Assembly (NCBI RefSeq): GCF_027172205.1
Contig: NC_070616.1
Location: 14,622,001 to 14,686,000, forward strand
Origin: Podarcis raffonei
Taxonomy: Eukaryota; Chordata; Lepidosauria; Squamata; Lacertidae
Direction of reading: 5' to 3'
DNA length: 64,000 nucleotides
Under the pieces are notes generated by a model. It was not told the DNA's origin. It ran no database searches and saw only the letters and a program-made list of their open reading frames with translations. Each line of letters begins with the position of its first letter. Position 1 is the first letter of the stretch. Below, in pieces: positions 11,801 through 20,995 of the stretch. A program made the position numbers and the translations under genes.

Positions 11801-13863
11801 TGCCATTGTACAAGACTGAAGAGCCCCAGAATCTGCACACTTCAAGTTGGAACAGAGGAAGCATCATGCAGAATTACTCAGCCTAGGCCACCCTTGAAGC
11901 AAGGGGTTCTCATTCTACCCAACCCAAAACAGGGAAAATATCCTTCTGCCCAAGACGGTGAGAAGCTTCTTGGTTTAGCTGTCCCAGTGACCTCACTCAG
12001 AATAAGGGAACTGCACAGGTTCATACAGAACAAGGAACAAACAGAAAATGATTAAGCCTGTCCTAACTAAGCCACAAGAATGCAAGTAAGCCTTCTGCTG
12101 TTCCTCAGGAGCAGCTGACAACCAGTGAATGAAAACACCCTTTTTCTAAGTAGGAGGTTGAAAGCAAACTTGGCAGCCCAACGCTGATGGGGAAAGAGGA
12201 GAGCTGCCTTTGCAGGCCAGGAATACATCTAAGAGTGTGCAAATGTTTGCTTGTGCTGAGTCAAACATGCAGAGGCACTCAGGCAGAGGCACTCAGGAAT
12301 GTCACCAGTATGCAAGAAGCCTTGGGAACGGAAAGGACCAGAATGACTTCATCATCAGTATTTTCCATGAATCCTCTGCAGGATCTAGGAGGCAACTCGA
12401 CTCCACAGCCGCACTCAGCACACAGTGGGATAGCTGCCCTTGACCCATTTAATCCAGAAAGGTGCTGAGGAAGAGGGGGAGAGGGAGGCGTTCTGCAACC
12501 CCTGACAGGCACTTTGAAAAGGCAGTCAAGTTGTGAGGTCACCAGAGGATCACGGGGAGGGGCTGAGCTGCACGCAAGTCAAGACAGCAGCCAGAGCTAG
12601 AAAGCTGTAGGGTTTAAGGTCAGGAGCTCATTTTTATAGGGGCAGCAGTGTCAATCTGCTACACAAAGTGAAACGGAAACAGTAGCCTTGCAGCATTTCA
12701 GCAGATACATCTGAAAAATGGGGTGGAGAGGGGAGCGAAGGGCAAGAGCCCAGGGGGGAAATCAGTTCCCAGAAAGTCCTCTTTAACACAGCTACCAATC
12801 TCTTGTTGGTAACAGAAGGGGGGGTGAGAGAGAGGGCACAAACACAACTGGGTCCTGGACTTAGCCATGTGGTGTCTAAATGCTGATCTTCTGCGCACAG
12901 GGTAGGGAATTCAACTTGTACCAGAAAGTCTGGGGTGCACACCTCCACTCAAGGGGGTGGGAGAAACTCTTTAGAAGTTTCACTTTCCAAACCACAGTAA
13001 CATACCAACATCAAAATCGTTCTTCCATCACTAGCTCCTAACATTTCTTCCCCAACGCACCCCGCCCTTTTCCGATCTAATAAACTAATCAGCTCCAGAT
13101 GATTAATCTTCAGAACAAACTGGCTGGAGCCACGTCTGCGCTAGAGGCAGCACCAGGCTCAGCGGCCTGGGGAAATGCAAGGGGCAGCAAGCAGGGACGG
13201 AGGGAGAGAACTGGGATTAAAGCTGCAGGAAGGACTGAGGAAAGGAAGCTTGAGTCTTCCTCTAGTTTTAGAACTCCAAGCATCGTTTTTCTTCAAAAGC
13301 GTGAGAGAAACACGAAGAAAAAACACTGGGCAGATTGCCATGCTGATGGGTCACCATAGCGAAGAGCCACCGTCTCTTCCTGGTACAGCACACTGTGCAG
13401 TGTATGCAAAAGGTCCCTTCAGTTATGGGATGCCTTAGGCTGAATCAGTTGGCCCCTTTAGCTCAGAACTGTTTACACTGGCAGCAGCTCTCTAGGGTTT
13501 CAGACTCAGGTTTCTCCCAGTGCTACCCAGAGAGGCCAAGGATGGAAGCTGAGCCTTTCTGCGTGCAAAGCAGACACCCTACCACTGAGCTACAGCATCT
13601 GCCCTTTAGGAGAACCATAGAATTGTAGAGGTGGAAGGGATCCTGAGGATCATCTAGTCCAACCCCCTGCAATGCAGGAATATGCAGCTGTTCCATAAGG
13701 TATCAAACTGGCAACTTTGGCGTTATCAGCACCACGCTCTAACCAGCCGAACTACCCAGGCTGAACAGATGGGAGGGGACTCTTTATAAGAGACGCTGGA
13801 CAGCTGCTGCTAGTGAGAGTTAACAGCACTAGGGGACATGAGCCCAGCCAGATGGGCGGGGTA

Positions 13864-13898
<35 letters not shown>

Positions 13899-16800
13899 AT
13901 ATTATTATTAACAAGAGTAAGGCATATTCATATGTCCATATACACTTCAGTTTAGTGTGTCTACAGGTAGATTTTTAAATCTGCTCACAGGACAGAAATG
14001 TCTGTTTACCTCCTTATATTCAATTCTCTGTTTACCCCCTAGGAAGCCTCCCCACCCCCTCTACCGCCCTTGGGATAAGTGTTAGAAATTAACCAAGCGT
14101 CCAGCACGTTTTGCGACTGACACTGGCCGCATTGCAACCACATGGAGATATCTGGATGCCATGTTGGCGACAGACATCTCCATCTAGCTGGCCCCTCCAG
14201 CTCTCCAGCAGATAAGCAGAAGGGCTTCCTTACTGCATTTATATCCTGCCTTTTTCTCCAAGGAGTCCATGGTTCACGCCGCTCCTCCGTTAATCCCTAC
14301 AATAACCCTGTGAGGTAGTTTAAGAGGCTGTGACTGGCCCAAGGTCACCCAGTGAGCTTCATGACTAAGAGGGGATTTGAACCCTGATCTCCCAGGTCTT
14401 AAGTCTGACACTAACGACTGCACCACACTGGCTTCCTAGAGTACTTCTGCTATGGGGCAGCTATAAAAATTAAGTAGATGATGAATATGAGGAACGCAAA
14501 ATGTCACTTAGAGAAGGATATGAAATATTGTCCTTGCAGCTTGAATTTGTTTTATGCTGGATTGTTTTATTTAATGTGTTGTAAACTGCTTGGATGTTTT
14601 TCCCCTTTTGGGTGTGTTTTTGGGTGTGTAACTCCCTGCCACTAGAGATTAGGCTTAAATTTGCCTAGTCGAAGAAACAAACTCAGACATCAGTTCTTAT
14701 GATGAGAGCTCTTCCAATGCTACATTTTATAGGCTAAGGCCCTCAGGAGCAGGAACCTGCCTTGTTGTATACCATAAGTACCACCAAACACCTTGTGATG
14801 CTACAAAAATAATATTGTTTATCCCAGCTCAGAGAACTCAAGGTGGTGTATGGCCAGGGGTGGGCAAAAAGTAGATTAGGATCTACTGGTAGATCTCAGT
14901 GATTTATAGCAGCAAAGGGTGCTAACTCCCAATTGTTTAACAAAAGCAGTAACTAAAAAAACACACCCTCCCACAGCTCATGGAATAATAGAATTGTAGA
15001 GTTGAAAGGGACCCTGAGGGTCATCTAGTCCAACCCCCTGCAATGCAGGAATAAAATACTTTCCTAGAAAACACCACTTGGGGAAAAGCAAATAGTGATC
15101 TTTTGTGGGTCAGAACATGGGATCCTAATTCTGGTACTGGTTACAAAAATTCCTTTACTAATCATATGCTCAGAATACCTGCTGCTTAATTCTTGGTGTA
15201 CATGCATCCACCTGAGCTATGATTTTGTCCCCAATCCTCGATATGAGTCTTTCCCCACACTTCCATTTGTCTCCTGACAACCACCCTGCAACACTGACTA
15301 GTTTCTTATTGCATTTAACAGTGATATCAACATAATGCTAAAATAAATAAAATTCATATAACACTGCTAATCATAATAATGTTAAGCTCCCAGCTTATGT
15401 TGGGAGGGCAGCTCCCATGACTCATTTAAAAAGTTAAGACAAATTACTACAGTCTACACACACACAGTTAATAAGTTGACAACAAAACATGATTACCTCC
15501 ATACCAACAGTTGGAGAACAACTTGCTAACTTCCCAAGCAAAAAATAATAATTTAAAAATTCTGCATAAGCCTGTAAATCACTATTAAAGTAACTCAAAA
15601 ACTAATTATACTTTATCACACAACAGTTCTATTTACAGTTTTAAGTTTCCAGTTTATGCAAGAGGGACCTTTGTACTCTTCCTCCAAAGCCAGGGAAGAC
15701 CAGCCCATCTATAACTGCTTCTTCACCATGATTTTTTTTAACAGTAATACTAAATTTAATTCCAGTTTTATCTACTGTTGTTAGGTCTTTATATACAATG
15801 TAATTACATATTCAATATAAAGTATATAATTGTAGGTAACCTACCATTTGTGGTCATAAAGGACCACCTTGTCCTCAGGGGAGGAGAGAAGTGACCCACT
15901 ACGCAGCACTTAGGGTGACGTCCAACTCAAAAAGTCAACCACTGAAGTCATTGTTACTCAAGTCCACTGATTTCAGTGTAACCAGTGTTGGTCCTACTCA
16001 GAGTAGGCTCACTAAAATGAATGGGCATGACTTCCTTAAAGGTAAAGGGACCCCTGACCATTAGGTCCAGTCATGGCCAACTCTTTTCTCTAAACTAAAG
16101 AGTCCCAAACATAGCACTTTTTCTTCATACTGACACATCAACTACTGCACGAAGTATCTTAGGAGATGCTTCAAGGGGTAAAGGTAAAGGGACCCCTGAC
16201 TGTTAAGTCCAGTAGCAGACGACTCTGGGGTTGCGGCGCTCATCTCGTTTTATTGGCCGAGGGAGCTGGCGTACAACTTCTGGGTCATGTGGCCAGCATG
16301 ACTAAGCCGCTTCTGGCGAACTAGAGCAGCGCACGGAAACGCCATTTACCTTCCCGCCGGAGCGGTACCTATTTATCTACTTGTACTTTGATGTGCTTTC
16401 GAACTGCTAAGTTGGCAGGAGCTGGGACTGAGCAACGGGAGCTCACCCCATCACGGAGATTCGAACCGCCGACCTTCTGATCAGCAAGTCCTAGGTTCTT
16501 AGGCCCCTTCATTTTGGTGGGTCTCCTCTTGAGTGCAGTTTAACTGGAAGCAACTCAACGGATCTACTGCCAGGTATGACTATTACTATTATTAGTTTAT
16601 CCCTTTATAGATCACCTTTCACTTAAGTCTCAAGGGCAATGACAGCCATATAATCAAAACAATAGGTTGAAAAACGGTTTTAAAAATCAAATATATGTTT
16701 AAAAAGGCAGAGACCTCAAAACATTCACGCAGCTGGAAACAGCAGCTAACATTTGATAAGATCCATAATGCTAAAATTATTTTTAACAAACGATACCATC

Positions 16801-17650
16801 ATTCACTGATAATATAATGTACAGTTGATCCATAAGTAATAAAGATGTAATAAGGTAAATATAATGCATTAACTGATAATAGTTATAGTTAACTTGCAAA
16901 ATAAAGCCGTCGTAAATATGATTTACACAACATAGCTTTCACTTTGATCTTAGCCACATAATAAGATGGGTTGCACCCAATTCTAGGCTCCACCCAAAGC
17001 TGACCCTGTGAAACCACTGAACCTAACTGAGCCAGTGTGGTGTAGTGGTTAAAGTGTTGGGCTGAGACCAGGGTTCAAATCCCCATTAAACCATGCAGCT
17101 CCCTGGGTGACCTTAGGCCAGTCCCTGTCTCTCAGCCTAGCCTACCTCACAGGGTCGTTGTGGGGATTACACGGAGAAGGGGGAGAAGAACCACGTTCCC
17201 CACCTGGAGCTCCTCGGAGGGGAAGAAGGTGGGACATCAATGCAATAGATAAATTAACAATAGCAGGGCCATTCAGTGACAAACACGATAATTACAGCCA
17301 TTAAAGCTCCCAGATTACTCAGTAAGGAAGGAGAGATGGGAGGGGGGAGGGTGCGGGGTCCTTTCACTCTCCTTCCTTCCCACCCCCAAACTCCATGGGG
17401 TTTTGAAACCCCTTTTCCCCTCCCTCTTCGGCCCCACAGCCAGCCAGGCTCACCTGGGGGGCCCTTCGCCGCCTCCTGCGTATCCTCACCAGCTTGTTTC
17501 TCCTTCTTCTTCTTCTTCCTCCTCCTCCTTCCCCCGCCCTTCGGCGTCCTTGCGTCACTTCCGCAACGGGGCAAGCGAAGGGCGGCGCCAGGCGTCCGAT
17601 CGCCCTGAGCACGTGACGGAGGCTGACAGAGGGGCGGGGCCGAGGGAGGA
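7474..17650 (-). CDS. RABGEF1: RABGEF1 (Rabex-5), 5' part: non-coding exon 1 and first two coding exons
   Basis: RABGEF1 encodes Rabex-5, a guanine-nucleotide exchange factor for Rab5 on early endosomes that also binds ubiquitin. The pieces seen are a non-coding first exon ending near 17458, coding exon 9522..9700 and coding exon 7474..7640. Together they give 115 residues that match the mammalian N-terminus closely: the A20-type zinc finger, the adjoining motif-interacting-with-ubiquitin helix, and the basic linker. Phases agree: the first coding exon ends with two bases of a codon, the second supplies one and ends with one base. The next exon, starting around EIQEAK in mammals, is not present to the left, so the Vps9 catalytic core and C-terminal coiled coil lie beyond base 1. 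The gene is downstream of KCTD7 on the same strand. Identity is nearly certain; the position of exon 1 is inferred from a CpG-rich stretch and a good donor site. Confidence 0.95.
7786..7963. mobile_element. hAT-like non-autonomous DNA transposon
   Basis: Ends CATGGCTGTCAAC and GTTGACAGCTATG are inverted repeats; an exact 8-bp duplication CATTTAAG flanks it (7778-7785 and 7964-7971). A 15-bp direct repeat GGGATCAGCAGCCTC occurs twice inside. Confidence 0.8.
8426..8640. mobile_element. Non-autonomous DNA transposon with TA target duplication (copy 2)
   Basis: Starts CAGTGGTGCCTCGGTTCTC and ends near GACAACGCTG, TA on both sides; same family as the copy at 48427. Confidence 0.7.
8642..9080 (-). 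mobile_element. CR1/L2-like LINE fragment, diverged
   Basis: Landmarks ACCATGTGCTGTGTG, GTTTTCTTGGG and TGTGCATAATTTTGTG fit the minus-strand LINE tail; a GA microsatellite has expanded inside. Confidence 0.55.
8757..8804. repeat. (GA)n microsatellite
   Basis: Uninterrupted GA run of about 48 bp within the LINE fragment. Confidence 0.95.
9165..9272 (+). mobile_element. tRNA-derived SINE type B, 3' half
   Basis: GAAACCCTGGAGAGCCACTG to GGCTTCCCATGTTCC; head absent. Confidence 0.7.
9522..9710 (-). CDS. RABGEF1: RABGEF1 first coding exon: A20-type zinc finger
   Basis: The exon begins after a pyrimidine-rich CCACCACAG acceptor at 9711-9712, has ten bases of 5' UTR, and starts coding at the ATG at 9700. 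It encodes [20 protein letters not shown] and onwards to DWELAE plus two bases of an Arg codon, then a GTAAGG donor at 9521. Cys19, Cys23, Cys35 and Cys38 form the C-X3-C-X11-C-X2-C zinc site. The Tyr25-Tyr26 pair that contacts ubiquitin in the known structures is present. The sequence differs from human at only a few positions, for example Glu16 and Gln44, so this is the intact host gene. Confidence 0.97.
9967..10092. mobile_element. Hairpin DNA transposon, decayed
   Basis: Arms GGAGCCCTCCAGATGTTTTG and CAAAACATCTGGAGGGCACC face each other across about 85 bp; same family as 31126-31262. Confidence 0.65.
10120..10352 (+). mobile_element. CR1/L2-like LINE 3' end
   Basis: Plus-strand copy ending GCTGGACTAGATGGGCCATT and CATGTTCTTAG, the usual 3' end of this LINE family in the window. 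Confidence 0.75.
10353..13439. other. RABGEF1 intron 1; no gene recognised
   Basis: Three kilobases without a convincing element. The GC-richer part at 10750-11100 ends in GAATAAAAAATTAAC and could be an old LTR-type piece, but I found no matching ends. Several purine-rich patches (12470-12500, 13190-13260). Confidence 0.5.
13440..13605 (-). mobile_element. tRNA-derived SINE type B
   Basis: Reverse copy ending GCAAAGCAGACACCCTACCA and CTGAGCTACAG, the head of type B. Confidence 0.75.
13612..13768 (-). mobile_element. tRNA-derived SINE type D
   Basis: Type D: AGAATTGTAGAGGTGGAAGG and CCAACCCCCTGCAATGCAGG, with a reverse tRNA-like head CAGCACCACGCTCTAACCAG. Confidence 0.75.
13864..13905. repeat. 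(ATAA)n microsatellite at a LINE-like 3' tail
   Basis: Follows CAGATGGGCGGGGTATAAAT, the usual squamate LINE 3' end, so the run is its tail. Confidence 0.9.
14238..14437 (-). mobile_element. tRNA-derived SINE type A
   Basis: Reverse copy; CCTTTTTCTCCAAGGAGTCC to CACTAACGACTGCACCACAC. Confidence 0.85.
14978..15056 (-). mobile_element. SINE type D, 3' fragment
   Basis: TAGAATTGTAGAGTTGAAAG to CTGCAATGCAGGAATAAA. Confidence 0.7.
15057..16037. other. RABGEF1 intron 1; AT-rich, nothing recognised
   Basis: About 1 kb of AT-rich sequence with no exon and no clear repeat. Confidence 0.6.
16038..16084 (-). mobile_element. Sauria-type SINE tail fragment
   Basis: AAAGGTAAAGGGACCCCTGA to CAGTCATGGCCAACTC, cut off where the LINE piece begins. 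Confidence 0.65.
16085..16177 (-). mobile_element. CR1/L2-like LINE piece, shared with 26250-26345
   Basis: TTTTCTCTAAACTAAAGAGT to GGAGATGCTTCAAGGGG. The same sequence, joined to the same SINE at the same base, recurs 10 kb away. Confidence 0.7.
16178..16503 (-). mobile_element. Sauria-type SINE
   Basis: Reverse copy: tail GGTAAAGGTAAAGGGACCCC (Bov-B-like CAGAGTCG motif in reverse), body with CGGAAACGCCATTTACC, and tRNA-like head CTTCTGATCAGCAAGTCC; the extreme head is missing. Confidence 0.85.
16504..17030. other. RABGEF1 intron 1; AT-rich, nothing recognised
   Basis: No exon or clear element. Confidence 0.6.
17031..17262 (+). mobile_element. tRNA-derived SINE type A
   Basis: GCCAGTGTGGTGTAGTGGTT to GGTGGGACATCAATGCAATA; about 150 bp from the RABGEF1 promoter block. 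Confidence 0.85.
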
Positions 17651-17760
17651 ACTTCATGGACGCTGTAGAGATATGGAAGTTTGTAGAGATGTAGGTAGCC
17701 GCTCGCTTCTGGGTCCCCGTGTGGATAGCCCGGCTTAATGCACGGAAGTACTGCACGTGT
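17405..17760 (-). promoter_or_regulatory. RABGEF1: RABGEF1 CpG-rich promoter and putative non-coding exon 1
   Basis: This is the only CpG-dense block between the KCTD7 stop and the first RABGEF1 coding exon. On the minus strand a CCCCAG|GTGAGC donor ends a probable non-coding exon at 17458. Around and upstream of it lie an ETS-like CACTTCCG site (about 17555), a GCACGTGAC E-box (17609-17617) and a GGGGCGGGGC Sp1-type box (about 17631). A TC-rich run at 17497-17530 would be in the 5' UTR as a purine-rich tract. The transcription start itself cannot be read from sequence. Open frames across this block follow from GC content and have no family match. Confidence 0.7.
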
Positions 17761-18098
17761 GCAGCCATGACGAGCACGAGAGCACTTTTGCCTCTTCGCG
17801 AAGCCAGCAGTTGGTGCATGTCTCACACATACCCAAAAAGGAGGGAAGTGCGTGAGTGGGAAAAGTTCCCCATTCCTGATATAGATTTTTTTAAAAAAGT
17901 AATGAAAGTCAGGGGGTTTTTTGGGGGGGGGGATATTTGGGAGCTGTTTTTACAAACACACACAGAGAGAAAGGTAAGAGTGTTGAGAATTGGGGATACT
18001 GTAAATTGTTCTGTTCACCATCCTACGCACCTATGCAGCTAAAAGTTAGTTTTGTTGTCTGTATTATTTTTTTAAAGTTTGTACCCCCTCACCCTGTC

Positions 18099-18137
<39 letters not shown>

Positions 18138-18221
18138 CCATTAGTACCCCACCCATGTGTTTTGGCATGCACAAGGGATAGGCGTCATTGTGTCCTTTCA
18201 CATGTTGGACTCCAAGCCCCA
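17761..18221. other. Between RABGEF1 promoter and KCTD7 3' end; no gene
   Basis: Holds a (ATT)n run and short G- and A-runs only. Confidence 0.55.
18100..18137. repeat. (ATT)n microsatellite
   Basis: About 12 uninterrupted ATT units. Confidence 0.95.
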
Positions 18222-18413
18222 TCAAGCGGTAGGGGTGCAGTGGTTAGTGTCAGGCTAGGACATGGGAGACCTGGGGTCAAATCCCTGCTCAGCCCTATCT
18301 CAGCCTAACCTACCTCACAAGGTTGTTGTGAAGATAAAATGGGAAGTGGGGGGAACAATACACTCCACCTTGAGCTCCTTGGAAGCAATGGTGGGATATA
18401 AAATGTAAAGTAA
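18222..18413 (+). mobile_element. tRNA-derived SINE type A
   Basis: GTGCAGTGGTTAGTGTCAGG to GGTGGGATATAAAATGTAAA. Confidence 0.8.
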
Positions 18414-19252
18414 TTATCATTATACCAGCATTGCCAGTTACCAGGAATGGTGACAGTTAGTGTCATTTGGAGAACATCATGTTGGCTGGCTGCCAGAACT
18501 ATTTTAAGAGCTACAGCTTCAAGAACTGATACCTGAGAGTGCTTTTTTCCTCCTCCCTACCTGCCCCTTTTTCCTCATCTTTCATTGCTTTTTTTAGATT
18601 GTAAACCTGAGGACAGAGACTAGCTTGCTGTTGTTTTTTGAAGCTATTCTGGCAGAAGATAAAAGTGGTAGGGGGTCTCCTAAAGGGAGGAGCATATTAT
18701 GATACCCACCCAGCCCTGCTTTTAGTGTTTGGCAGCCTTAAAAAAAGATAATTGTGAGCGCAGTTAGATAGTGACCATAGTGAGATAATTTATTGCACGT
18801 TACTGAGACACAACACGTTTCAATACAAAATATGGGCTGTAAAAGGGGAGAGAGGTGAAATAACATACTTGAATGGTTTTATCATTGCAATATCCACTGT
18901 TTGAAGACAACAAATAACTCCCACCTTGCAAATCCATTTACATTTCTCATTTTTGCAGAAGGCATTGAAGGTCGTAATGCATAGAGACATCTGGGTAAAA
19001 TATACTCTTAAAGAAATGTTTTAACAGTCATAATGAATTGCTTGCCAAATCTACTAAAGGAGTATGCTCAGAATCCTTTTTTATCTCCCCATAAACGAAC
19101 ATCAGCTTATTTGTACCGGGAGGGCAGGGGGAGAGGGATGAGAACAATTCATAGAACCCCAGACTACTCTAATCACATGTCTTCCTGGAAATAATTTCCA
19201 CTGGGTGGCATTCAACTAAGTTTTACTCAGAGTAGACTCACTGAAATGAATG

Positions 19253-19570
19253 AACATAAGCCATGCTGGATCAGGCCAACGGCCCATCTAGTGCAGCATC
19301 CTTTTCTCACAGTGGCCAACCAGATGCCTCTTTTGGTAAGCACGCAAGCAGGATCCAAGCACAAGAGCCCTCTCCCTTCCTGTGGCTTCCAGAACTGGTA
19401 TTCAGAAGCATTACTGCTTCTGACCATGGAGGCAGAGCATAATCACTGTGGCTTTCAGCCATCGATAGCCCTTTCCTCCATGAATTTATCCAATCCTCTT
19501 TTAAAACCATCTAAATTGGTGGTCCTCACTGCCTCCTGTGGCGGAAAGTTCCACAGTTTAATCATGTGCT
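19253..19570 (-). mobile_element. CR1/L2-like LINE 3' fragment in the KCTD7 3' UTR
   Basis: CATGCTGGATCAGGCCAACG through ACTGCCTCCTGTGGCGGAAA; minus strand, so in sense orientation to KCTD7. Confidence 0.75.
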
Positions 19571-19804
19571 CTTAATTCAGCCAATAACAGGCCAATCCAA
19601 TAAAACATCTGGCTGCGATGATCCTGCATGCTCCAATCCCCAAAGAAGCATGCCAGCCATCGCCAAGCTGAGAAAGTTTCCATGCTAACAGTAACTTCTG
19701 GCCATGAGATTTGGGGCTGGCTCACTGACACTTCATCAAAGTGCGGGAGAAGTTTCCATCCAGGTATAGTCAACAGCTAAAGCACCCAAAGCAATAAACA
19801 GGCA

Positions 19805-19807
<3 letters not shown>

Positions 19808-19842
<35 letters not shown>
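19808..19842. repeat. (AT)n microsatellite
   Basis: About 17 TA units. Confidence 0.95.
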
Positions 19843-19845
<3 letters not shown>

Positions 19846-20618
19846 CTGTTTTTTTTTTAATTCATTTAAGAATGCAACCTATGCGGTCTGGACAAGCACC
19901 AAGGAGTTAAAAAGAACCACCCAACACCTGCCCTTTGGGGTCAGGGGAGTGGAAATAAATTAAATTTCAACACAAACACATAAAAGAATTAACCAATACA
20001 GACACATAAATAAAGCAGGGATTTGATTTAACACAGAGAAAGTTCAGACATTTGTAGAGATAATTCACTTCTGAAACCTCAGCATCTCTGAAAATTACTT
20101 TGTCCTTCTGTCCTGAAGGTCGGAACAGCAGCAAAAAGTCACATGCCAGCGGAAGTGGTGTAAAAATAAAGTGCTCCTGTGCACTTCCAATGCCAGGTGG
20201 ATACAAAACAGCTAACTATGTCTCCAGGGGTGCAGTTGGAAGATTGTGCAACGGTGTGGCGGTGCCCCCTAGGCAAGTGCAGGCAAGTGAGACCAGCGTG
20301 GGCCGAAAAAGGCTTGAATTGCGGATTAGAGCCCTTCCAAAAACCTCAATACACACCAACTGGCATATACCTCTACTGGGACCCTGTGTGTCAGCCACAG
20401 TAGCATGTGTCCTTCCAGAAGGATTTCTCTTCCTTGAAGCAAGAATCACAGGAGAGACCCCAGTTTGCTGCATAGCTATGAATGGAGGTTAAGTTCTCCT
20501 GCCAAGATAAGACTCCAGCACGCTATCAGCAGTGCCACTGTTTCTCGGAATGCAGGGCAACAAGGCCATGGAGAAGATGGCAAAACCAGCCAACTACCTC
20601 TTCCATGCCCAGTTGGGC

Positions 20619-20995
20619 TCACCACCACGTGATCTTGAACTCGTAAATGGGGCGCTTGCAGTAGTAGTGGTTGATCAGGTGCTTGTCGCAGACCCCAATG
20701 CACTGGTGGTCCACCGTGATGCCCCTGCTGGAGAGGTCCGTCACAATGCAGTGGAGGAGGTCGTACACGTCCGCCACGGCCTCCCAGGGCCCAAAGGACA
20801 CATCCACCTCACAGTGGTGCTCAAAGAGCTTGGCCTCGCCCTCGCTCCGCTCAAAGCGCAGGGAGTTGAAGAGCGGGCACTCGTAGGGCGTGATGGGCAT
20901 CTCCTCCTTGAAGACGCAGATCTTCAGCTTGGCAAAGCGGGCCTTCCGCTGCATGGCGCGCAGCTTTGCAATCTCCACAATCCGCTCCAGGTGCT
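20619..20995 (-). CDS. KCTD7: KCTD7 exon 4 (C-terminal domain and stop)
   Basis: The exon opens after CTTGCTTTTCAG (20996-20997) and encodes 124 residues beginning EHLERIVEIAKLRAMQRKAR and ending KRPIYEFKITWW, then TGA at 20619-20621. This C-terminal domain is unique to the KCTD7/KCTD14 group and mediates assembly and membrane-transporter effects in the literature. Differences from human are mild substitutions, mainly in SEGEAKLF and SSRGITV. The 3' UTR follows to the left. Confidence 0.97.

Larger units (their letters stand above)
18775..20618 (-). other. KCTD7: Probable KCTD7 3' UTR
   Basis: The sequence after the KCTD7 stop has no exon of another gene. An AATAAA signal on the minus strand lies at 18789-18794, about 1.83 kb past the stop and 1.1 kb before the RABGEF1 promoter block. 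The interval includes an (AT)n run and a CR1-like fragment. The end point is inferred from the signal only. Confidence 0.35.

Noticed and set aside
17254-17826. Open frame of 190 codons on the minus strand, and overlapping ones
   Set aside because: Spans the RABGEF1 promoter and first exon; composition-driven, with a Lys/Arg run from a TC-rich tract and no domain.
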